64,000 bases of DNA. It comes from Myoxocephalus aenaeus. Its lineage: Eukaryota > Chordata > Actinopteri > Perciformes > Cottidae. Below are positions 54,336 through 64,000 of this stretch, in pieces. The first letter of the stretch is position 1; the number at the start of each line of letters is the position of its first letter. The translations under genes were made by a program, and so were the position numbers. Location of the stretch: contig JBAMJR010000170.1 of NCBI GenBank assembly GCA_038501785.1, positions 1,549,501 to 1,613,500 on the forward strand, written 5' to 3'. The notes under the pieces are model-generated. The model saw nothing but the letters and a program-made list of their open reading frames with translations, was not told the DNA's origin and searched no databases.

Positions 54336-57300
54336 TTATCTAAATTGTTGCAGCGCTACAAAATATTACCGGGGTCCAAACTTATGGCCAAAACTACATT
54401 TGTGGGAGCTGCAATTCACAGTAGTAATGTCCGTTAAAGTAAAGATTCCAGAGAGGTGTGCATACTGAGCGGTGCACACAAATGGAGAAGTCAGCATCTT
54501 TTCACCACAGTTGTTCATCTTCTAAAGCAAAAACAATCTTTGATGTTTCCCACAAACTTGTTGTCTGATTGGCTGGATGCCAACAGGCCGCAAGATAATC
54601 AAAGGTCAATGAAAAACCAAAAGTGATGTTGACACGATGACAAGCAGAAAACCACTATGTGTGTGTGCGTGTGCGTGTGTGTGTGTGTGAATGGAGAGAG
54701 AGAGCACATGGTGAGCGCTTCGTAGCTCTGTGGCAATTCACTACAGTAAAACTTAATGGTCACAAGATTATGGACACTTTAAACCCACAAAACCGTTCCC
54801 GTCCTTCCAAACACCTTTTTTTTTTTTCTCCTCTTCTACGGACTAAAACCTTAATGTTCCTTCGTCAACTTCTACTTCAGTTAGTGATCTCCTTCATCTT
54901 TAAAAACAAAACAAAAAAGTCTTTCGACAAGCTCTAAAAAAGGTGCGCGGACAGTTGGTGCATTCAGCAAAAACGCATCCTGGACCGCTGGAGGCGAGTG
55001 AGTGCCTCTTTTATGGGGACGACTTCATCCTGTGCGATTGACTGATGCATAATCGCTCCACTTGCTATAATCACCTGATGATTACATGGCTCATTGACTA
55101 GATCCCTGAAACATTTTTCTGCTTCGAATGCCAGTGTATCTGGATATGTCCAAAATATTCTCACACCAATGCGTCAAATAACACAGTTAGGCTTCAAACT
55201 ACAGACTCTCTTCAAACACCTCTAACGTCAGTTGTGCACCCATTAGTGACAGCGTGTTAACATAATATGCTCCTTTACAGGAAGTTAGGTTCAGGCACTT
55301 CGTTGGGTTTATGACCGAGCTGCATTACAAACGGGTTGAAATATCTAAACATACTTCTATGAATAGCCTGGAAATGAACGTGCACAGTACACCCTCCTGT
55401 AACTGTGTTGAAGTATTTTTGGGAGTGGATTTTCTCCTCTACCAAAACACAAAAGGTAAATTTAACCACGCAGAAGCGTCTCTTCGCTGTGCTTTTCAGC
55501 AGTGCTCCGGGACTGGAAGCTAAATATAGAGCGGCCGGGGTCACAAACGCTGCGTTTTGTGTGAGAATGATGAGCGGAAAAAGGAAAAGAAGCAGACAAG
55601 GAAAAGTGAAACGACAAAAATGTGAGATAATTAGTCGAGTCATCTCGTTCAAGAGTGAGGAAAACAATGTTAGCGGGGGATCGGGAGGGAAAAGACAGAG
55701 ATGGTAGTGACACTCATCTCTTTCCTTCCCTTTATTCTGGTTTTATTTTATTCTGGACTGTTTGTTGGAAATAATGAGATTAAATCGATCCTGAAATTGA
55801 TTGTTAGCCACAGGCTCCCATAAACCAAGGAGACGCCTTCAAATTGCTCGTTTTGTGTAATAGTTCAAAGCCTTAAACTATTTAATTAAATCATATAAAA
55901 CAGAAGAAATCCAACTTTTAAAAATTAGTGCCAGGTTGGCAACCATGCATTTGCATTTGTTTGCCGAAACTGAAAATAGAGTTTCCATTCTTAGTCAACT
56001 TGTATTGTGACTAATTAGGATACGATGGAGTTATACATGTTGAGAAATGAAAATAACACACATGTACTTGTCATGTGTGTGTTGCAGCCGGGAGACTTCG
56101 CTTCACAAAACGTTTCCAATCAGGTTCATCTGGTTTGTTGTCAGTTGAATCAATTTGTCGTTTGTGATGTCGACTACGTTGAACTCCATTTGATTCCCCA
56201 TTGTCAGGTTTTTAAATATCACCAATGTAACAAATATCAAAACAGTATTTATTTTGGGATGTATGTTTTTCTGTCCCTATCTCTCATATATATATATATA
56301 TTAAAAAGTAGACGCATCTGGAACCAGAGAAAAAGTAAGATTCGCCGCCTGTGGATGGGGATGGGGAGGAAGAGTATAAAGAGGAGAGGAGGGTGATGAC
56401 ATCATGATAGATCTACGAGCGCCTCCCACTGACACACCCACCACTCGCAGCATTGTACCTGTCAACTGGATGAGGGCGGAGCCTGTCTGGGCGTACCGCC
56501 ACTTGTGATTGGTTGCCCAGCAAGCCATGCCTGATGATTCTTCCACAAAATCTTCACAAACGATCCATAAATTGCTGCGGATTCGGCTTGGCTCGCTGAC
56601 GGGGAGACATATTCCTCCCGCTGCCGTCAGCTAATGATAGACTGACGGGCCGACGTGCTGAAGGGAACCCGGCCCTCTGTGGGCAGGGTGGCAGCGGCCG
56701 AGGCTAATCCAGAGATTCCTGAGGGCAGATATTCCGATCCAGCAGACGACCAAAACCGCCCATTCTGGTGTTGTCTATGCGTCCACACGGAAAAGCTGGC
56801 GCAAACATTTCCTGAGCGGGGACGCGGCTACCCGTGCGGTTTCAGAGCACGGCGGCGCACTGTGCGGACGTGAACCCCCGTGCGGCATTATGTGAGCCGC
56901 TAATCTGCAGGTCTTTTAGAAAGGCAGGTTCCTGGAGGTAATCCTGGATGTGGAGGAGGCGCAGTCATTATAATATGCCTGCACTGCATTTGTGCACCCT
57001 GGGAAGCGGCTTAGCGTCAGGTGGGAGACTTGGGATTGATGGGGAGAACCCCTTTAGGTGCAGGAGAGGCTTACGCACAACGTCAAATACACAGTGTCCA
57101 CACTGTCGCTCCAGTGGAGCCAGTCAGTGACCAACAGAAGTAGATGATGGTTGTACTGGGCAGCGGACACATCTGTGTGTGTGTGTCTATACGGAGCGAT
57201 GATTCGCAGTTCGCCCCAGAATGCATCATGAAGGTTAAAAGTGCAACATGCGTGAATATAGACTATAGTTGCTCATAATGCTTCCAGCCCATTATCTAGA

Positions 57301-57689
57301 AGTCACAGCTTTATTTATCTATTGTCTTCCAGTTTTTTTATAATGTCATTATGAAGAGATAAATAGTTTTAACAATTTATAAAACAATATGATTATAATG
57401 TGAGAAGGTTTTAAACTGGCTAGCGATGGGATTGGATAATACAAGACATCTGAAGACCGGAACATGGTTATTCAGACAGGGATTATTGTTATGTATCATT
57501 AGAAGGTTTTCATTACCTTATCCATGACGTCTTAATTCAGGGATTCAGAGAAACCAGCGTCCTAAATTTACTCTTTTCCAGGAAGTTCCTCTATCCCATA
57601 CAACAAAAACGCACCATTAACCAGATCAACCTTTCTTAAATCGACCGTCAGTCCCAATATATCCGGGGTCACTGGTCCGGTGTGGAGTG

Positions 57690-57713
57690 GGTGGTGGTGG
57701 TGGTGGTGGTGGT
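57690..57713. repeat. (GGT)n trinucleotide repeat
   Basis: Eight GGT/GTG units in the 5' intron. Confidence 0.9.
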
Positions 57714-57836
57714 CAAATCATGGCTACGCCCCTCAGTCAGAAAGGGCGAAATGCCAGAAATGTCCATCATCCTCCTCAGCATGGAAACTACTACAACACG
57801 GTCAGGCCATCATTTAGGTCAGGACTGTAACCGACT

Positions 57837-57838
<2 letters not shown>

Positions 57839-57923
<85 letters not shown>
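57839..57923. repeat. (GT)n microsatellite
   Basis: Pure GT run of about 84 bp in the 5' intron. Confidence 0.97.
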
Positions 57924-57924
<1 letters not shown>

Positions 57925-58749
57925 AGAATATGTCAACACTCAGCGCACACCTCAGAGGCTTGAGACTTGTCGGGGGGCCGTTAGGCTGGCTCATACAACA
58001 AAGCAGTTTACTCAACAACACCACTACAAAACTGCCCCAGAGACACTGTGACAAATACCTCATGGAGGGGTTGGAGTGTGTGTGCGTCTGTGTTTAAAAA
58101 AAAAAAAAAAAAAACGGACAGAATGCAACAGCTGTCTGGAACCAGGACAGATGGGACGGGTGGTACGGTCAGTCAGCGCCAGCGGAGGGAGGGGGAAAAG
58201 TTGCCGACATACCACAAAAAGAGTGCCCTCACAGCATCTTGCCCGACTGATTTAAGAGCAGCTACATGCAGGCGTAATCGCATAATGGCTCCGCAGCAGC
58301 TGACTTGGACGCGGCCGGTTCTAAACCAGCTGTTACGGGTCAGGAGAAACCCACACCGGACACATGTGTGAGCATCCCTGCATAATTGTGGAACTTCCCA
58401 CATTCACAGCGGGCCAGAAATTCCATTGCTGAGGGATGTGGGGTGGGATTCCTTAAAGCTGAGGGAGGGGACAGGAATTGGGGCGACCACGACCTGGACT
58501 TCTAACTTAAATCTTGATCACAGACGCGCTTGGTTATACAAAATAAATAGATGATGCTAGCCAGTCTGGTTTCGTTTGATTGCATGCGTTTTCACTGTGA
58601 GAAACGCTTGAATGTAATTAAATCGATTTTTATATTGATTTCACTCAAGTATGCATGGACTATTTTATTCATGTTTTATTTTTCCCGTGGTCTAACAGTT
58701 GTTTCAGAAGGCATTTCCCTCCCTATAATTACAACTCTGTGATCGACAA

Positions 58750-58751
<2 letters not shown>

Positions 58752-58800
<49 letters not shown>

Positions 58801-58882
58801 ATTCACTGTCATGCTCTCAGAGATAAGATTCATGAGGTGAAAATCTGCTGAGCTTAGTTTCTGATGTACACCCGTTAGGTTT

Positions 58883-58934
<52 letters not shown>

Positions 58935-58935
58935 T
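58752..58935. repeat. (TA)n followed by (TTTC)n
   Basis: TA run at 58752-58794 and, 85 bp later, a (TTTC)n run at 58880-58935, read as (GAAA)n in the pre-mRNA. Confidence 0.95.
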
Positions 58936-60755
58936 TGTTTGCTTTAAAAAAATAACAATTGCAGATTTAATCAGCGGTTGCAAGCTAGCTAACATTAGCT
59001 TCATGAAGTGGTTAAAACGGCGACCTCTGTCCGACCTTTTACTGTTCCCAGCCGACTGGTTTTAAAATAGGAACCCTGTACAGCGGTCTGAAATATGCAT
59101 GTTGTGGCCACATAGACGACATGATATTATGCTAAAATAAGTATAATAAATAAACATTCAAGACCAGACTGTTGTTTCATTCCAACTATGTTTAGCTTCT
59201 TAGCTCACGTACTTGGATCAGCCAAACAGATGTTAAATTGATGTTCTTTTCAAACAGTACATCTTTCAACGTGATGACTAACATAATGCCCTCTTGGATA
59301 ATGAGTTCATCTGGGGAATACACTTCCCAAAATCAAAAAGGGATTGATCTGCTAATGCTCACTACCCCACAAAATATAACAACATGCTCCTTGGACTTGA
59401 AGTAATAAGTCAGTAAGCTGGACATGCTCAATGTTGTGGCTTATGCTACAGCAGATAGACATACTGTTTCACCTTTTTCCTACTCTTTTACTCTTGGAAA
59501 GAGAGAAGATGAAACCATCTAAACTCTTTGAAAGCTGAGAATGGCTCTTCCCGCAGCTCCAGCTATAGTTACTCTGCCATGATTGGGCAATCACAGCCCA
59601 GGGGAGGCATTTAGCAAACTGTCAATTACTGCTAAACTGGATGTATTTTACAAGATCCAAAGAGACGCAGTACGACTGTCTGCAAATGTGTCTGGGAGTA
59701 GATGTTGAGCACATTCATTTCCCAGTCATTACAGACAGTAAAGCCAGCCAAATAAAACGGTGACAGATAAATGGTGACTGATAAATTTGTGTATGTGACT
59801 GACGCAGGTGTCACTTTTCCTGTTGTCTGAAACGGAGGCTCCCTTTTGTTTGTCCGTCTTTGACGTCACAAACCCTCCAGTCTTCCTCCTCCCCTCTTTT
59901 CTCTCCATTGCAATTGCAATTTTGTGCTTTATGTTCTTACACATTCATCTCATCCTGCTCAGCTCGCTTCATTTTAAAAACTGGCGGCTGTGTTTCCCTA
60001 CTGGACATCGCTGGAGCAAAAACAAAATCTGATCTGATTGGCTGTTGTGATCAGACACAGCTGTGCTACTAAACAATGCACCTGCTGTCGGTAGAGCTGG
60101 CACTGGCTGTGCTACTGTTTACACACAAACACGTTGGCAACTAGTTAACAAGGAAGAACACGTTTATTACGGCCTATTGGTACATCTGCCGATTGAGCAA
60201 TATGTATTTTATTTTTTTTTAAATGGAAGCTACCATTTGTGCCAAGTGATTATCAATCAGCATTTTCCTATTTCTTTGTAAAAAAAAAGTTGAACTTAGA
60301 CATAAACATTCAGTGTTCACACCAAAATGTTTGAGCCACTGAGGTCTGAAAGCCTGCACTGCATTATGAGACAGTAAAACTCAGTTTAGAGGTGTCAGCC
60401 TGTCACATGTGACTTAAGAGTACAATCTTCCTCGACACCACGGGAATGATTCCTCCGGCCAGCCGCCTGGTCCGATCCAAGAGAGGCAGCGTGGACTAGA
60501 GGGGGCAATTTTTTTTAGGAGAGATTTTTGTGAAGTGCAGATTTCCTGCTGCATTAAAAATCCGTCCGCGTCTCTGAAAGCGGGGTATCATTATCTAGAA
60601 ACACAGCGTGAGTGATTCAACAGCACCGCCTGGGTGTTTGTTTCCAGTCCACTCAGACTCCCGCCCCCCCCCACCCCATTTTCCTCATTTTGTCCCCAAA
60701 TCTGAGTTTTGGCCTGGGCAAAAAAAAGAAGAAAAGTGCACCATCTTTCCTTTAC

Positions 60756-60780
60756 CTCCGCCTCTTTCGGTTCTCTCCAT
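60756..60780 (-). CDS. Candidate alternative first coding exon of trio
   Basis: ATG at 60780 opens eight codons (MERTERGG) and ends in phase 1 with base G at a strong donor GGAG|GTAAAG, exactly the phase E2 requires. An in-frame TAG lies five codons upstream of the ATG. The upstream sense sequence is pyrimidine-rich with a CpG-containing stretch. No transcript evidence. Confidence 0.25.
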
Positions 60781-62426
60781 CCGTGCAGACCTCTAATAGC
60801 AGGGTAGGCTAACCGAGCGAGAAACAGGCCAGGGTTACCCCAGCGACCCGGACACGGCCGGGGGAGGAAAGGAGGGAGGAAAGAAAGACAGAGTGAGAGA
60901 AGAAAAAGAGAGAAAGGACGGCTTGTTATTGGAGCCAAGAGTTCATTTGTTCGGGTCTTTTAATGCCACATGATGTCATTATGACAAACTGTGACGAGAC
61001 AGAGAAACACTAAGGTTTATATATAAAAAAATATGATATTGCTATGATAGAAATAGGAAAACAGCCACTGTATTATTTTTTGTGTGTTGTAAATACTTTC
61101 TGTTACCAACTGAGATTCAGTATGTTAGACACTGTAGTGTTGTTTTCAGCTGTTGACTCCTGCTGCAGCAAGCAACAGCAAGTCTTTTTCTGCTTCAGCT
61201 ATCCCCAATATGCACGGACACGCCATCTGGAGGAGACTACGAAATGAAATTTCAGCTCGTAGAATGAAATTGATTACTGAAGATTCACATCAAAATCGAT
61301 TCAATAGCAGTTCTACATTTGGACGGAACCGCCGGGGAGACATGAAATGCACAAGTCCTCCTGGCAAAGCACTCTTCGGCACATCGGTCAAGGTCCAAAA
61401 GGCATTAAGTGTATTACATAACCGCACTGCTCCCACCCCTCCCCTTGCAACCCACTTGTCAGCCGCCCAGTCAGACCAGTGGCTGAGGAGGCCAGGCCAA
61501 CAGATGGACGGGCCTCATCCCCCATCGCCCCCCTTTCTAAACCAGGAAGTGATCACTGGCAAGTACAAGGAAGCCTAAGAAACACACTGCCCTGACAGCG
61601 TTGTGCAGACAGGCCAAACAGTAGCGATGAAGCCAAGTATTGTCTCGATGTAATTGCATTCATGTTGTTTTCATCGCCTTTTTCTGCAGGCGTTAGAGTC
61701 GTCTCCATCAGGGCCTCTGGGCACCGGAGCAACCCGCCAACTCACTGCCCTCCTTTAGGTTTAGGTTTGAGGGTTTGGGTTTTTCTAAGCCCGACGCCGC
61801 TGAGGGTTTTTAGACAAAAGCAACTGAAAGTCAATAAATTGCGTGTCTCCTTTTCAGACTAGAAAGCCTAGTCCATAAAATATTAAAACGTCCCACTGAC
61901 GCACAGGAGAGTAATAATCTTAAATATGAAAAGGTGCCATGTCTCCTCAAAATGTCACATCAGAGGCAAGAAACAGTGAGTAGCAGTTATCGTCCTACTT
62001 ATACGCGGGAACAAACCATCACAGCATCCTTTTTTTGACTTTGTCTACATACGGAAACACAACAGGAAGATCAAGTGTCACCGAGAAGAAAGGTAAATTT
62101 AGGATGAGGGATTAATCATTAATGGAGGAGACAGCGGAAGCAACTGGAGGTATCAAAGCTATAACCGAATAACAAGTCAGTCCTGGAAAAGAAGCATGAA
62201 AGCTACAGACGTCGTCCATCTCAACTCGTCACGGAGAGCCTGCTGGAGCGACGCAGCGACAGAGGTGCTAGACACAGGTAACCAATCACGGGCTGGGAGA
62301 CTAGGTATGTGACGGCAGTGGGGGAAGAGGGAGGAGAGGGAGACGGGGAGGGTGGGGGAGTCAGGGAGATGTGAGAAATTACAGTGACAATGACCTGTCT
62401 TTGTCACTGGGAACACTGAAATATTA

Positions 62427-62429
<3 letters not shown>

Positions 62430-62478
<49 letters not shown>
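62430..62478. repeat. (GT)n microsatellite
   Basis: Pure GT run of about 49 bp, about 125 bp downstream (in the sense direction) of the candidate exon at 62602. Confidence 0.95.
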
Positions 62479-62601
62479 TACATATTTCCTCTATAATATA
62501 AAAAAACCTCCTTATCCACACTCACAGCAGCGGTGAGGATGAAAAAAATCAACCGCAAAATGTTGAATAACTGTGTTTGGGTTTGTGCATGTTTGCTTTA
62601 C

Positions 62602-62652
62602 CTGCGATCTGACTCGATACATCTCCTTTTGGCTCTTTAGGGAGGGAGCCAT
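62602..62652 (-). CDS. Candidate additional 5' trio exon (51 bp)
   Basis: Acceptor GTGTGTTTTCCTACAG and donor CAG|GTAAAG flank 51 bp. It is open in the one frame compatible with E2 (phase 1 in, phase 1 out, last base G), reading GSLPKEPKGDVSSQIA then a split Gly. It has no counterpart that I recall in mammalian TRIO, so it may be a cassette exon, a fish-specific exon or chance. Confidence 0.35.
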
Positions 62653-64000
62653 CTGTAGGAAAACACACACAAAACGTTTTTATTACCAACATTGAAAAAG
62701 AGCAGACTGAGGAGTATTAATTAATAAGGATAAACCAATGACATGTTTTTTCAACAGGCGTGAAATAGCTTTCGTTACAATCCTTTACACTTTAAAAAGG
62801 ATCATTCTGGGTATTTTATATCTAAATTACTCAACACTAGTCCCACTACTTTGCTGACACATCACATCAAAAAGCAAACCTCCTAAAATGGTCATAATGC
62901 CATGACAACAGCAAACCAGGAGAAAACATGGCGACATGGCCATGCTGCACTGTGCTTTGAGCTAAATGCTAATATGTTATTGTTAAGCAGGCATCCAGGT
63001 TCATCATGTGCTCCATTTTAGTTTTGTTTTTGGCGAAAATAAAACACATGCCTGAAATACTTTGGCAACAACACAGATTTATGTCAGTGTTACGGTCAAA
63101 GGTGAACGCTTGGTTTCCCTGTTGATAGCCGATGCTGTGCGTTTCGAGTTGAGGTGTGTTTAGGTGCATTGGAAAGTTCAGAATTTCTAGTTTTCAGTAA
63201 TACCAAGCATGTTATTGTAGCGTGATGTGAACAGGTGCCCGGATCTTTTGACCACAACTTGCATGTATACTGTATACAGTAAGGTTGAATTTGTATTTTA
63301 CAACTTTATTGTTAAAATACTAAAAAGACACTATAACATGCATGTTTTCTTCAATCATGCATTTTGTAACTAGAGCACATGGATCGACCCGGTACTGAGT
63401 CTGTCTGGCTTGACGGGTTAACAATCTAACAATTGTTGATAAACAAGTAGAGCCATGGCCGATGGGAAGATCATTAGTTTTTCTGATCATGAACCAAAGT
63501 ATTTGAAAAATCTAAATTGTGGTCCGATTATGGTTTGCGATAAAAAGTCAGAGGATCATCAAAGTCATTATTGTTCATCCTGAGGGGGGACATAAATGTC
63601 TGCACCACATTGCATGGCAATCCCTCCAATGGTTGTTGAAGCATTTCACTCCAAACCACAAACAAACACACACTGTCAAGTTGACATTGCCATCAGTGCT
63701 ATTGTGGCTAAATAAAAACAAAAAGTCTGTACAGTCTGCCAGAAATCTGCTGCATTGCTTTACAGAAAACACAAAAAAGGGAAGCTGGTACTGTTTGAGC
63801 TGGACAAATAGAACCTTCATTAGGTTTTTGCATTTAATAAAAGGCTGATGGAAAGCTTGTTCAGCAAAGCAAAAAAAAAGCCAAAGTATCAACATCTTCT
63901 TAGTCACGGTGAAAACACTGAGGAGTTATATGAGAAACAGTCTTCATTTTCAGAACTATCAGCGTACTCAATGCCACTGGTGTGAGAAAAAGAAGCGGCC

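Larger units (their letters stand above)
49816..64000. other. 5' intronic/upstream region of trio
   Basis: 14.2 kb without a recognised conserved exon apart from the two candidates listed. It contains several microsatellites and low-repeat, moderately GC-rich stretches (for example 56400-57130). The canonical TRIO first coding exon is not seen, so it probably lies beyond the right edge. Confidence 0.6.

Overview
The window is nuclear DNA from a vertebrate, almost certainly a teleost fish. The evidence is a dense load of (CA/GT)n, (GA/CT)n and (TA)n microsatellites, introns mostly of 75-500 bp inside a gene that spans hundreds of kb in mammals, and fish-type LINE and MITE copies. No species can be named from the sequence.

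One gene dominates. On the minus strand, 60 exons between 49815 and 6940 join without a frame break into about 3,053 codons and a stop. Their product matches the Rho guanine-nucleotide exchange factor TRIO along its whole length: CRAL-TRIO/SEC14 region, spectrin repeats, DH1-PH1, SH3-1, DH2-PH2, Ser/Pro-rich linker, SH3-2, Ig domain and a C-terminal kinase. There is no fibronectin III domain between Ig and kinase, and the linker sequences are TRIO-like, so this is trio and not its paralogue kalrn. Whether it is the trioa or triob copy cannot be decided here. Only the 5' exon(s) upstream of the exon I call E2 are missing; they lie beyond 64000 or are among the candidates noted at 60756 and 62602.

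Layout: 1-1215 looks like the 3' end of a convergent plus-strand gene, with AATAAA at 1187. 1627-4540 is a 5'-truncated, frame-broken LINE on the minus strand with its 3' tail. About 4550-6939 is intergenic DNA plus the trio 3' UTR. 6940-9286 is the kinase, 9383-10454 the Ig domain, 10548-11627 SH3-2 and its linker, 12432-13291 the Ser/Pro-rich linker, and 13367-16242 DH2-PH2. 16801-20211 is the inter-GEF linker, 20912-21557 SH3-1, 21648-27340 DH1-PH1, 27447-41677 the spectrin repeats, and 41573-49815 the CRAL-TRIO region. 49816-64000 is 5' intronic sequence rich in microsatellites.

The points most worth a second look are these: a possible short alternative first exon and a possible extra 5' exon; a GC-AG intron; a NAGNAG acceptor; a 28-nt microexon; UG, CA, UC and UA repeats placed against splice sites; introns repeated at homologous positions of the spectrin repeats; two X-box-like RFX motifs; a perfect 16-bp intronic hairpin; two MITEs with clear ends; and a paired S-x-[IL]-P motif in the linker.
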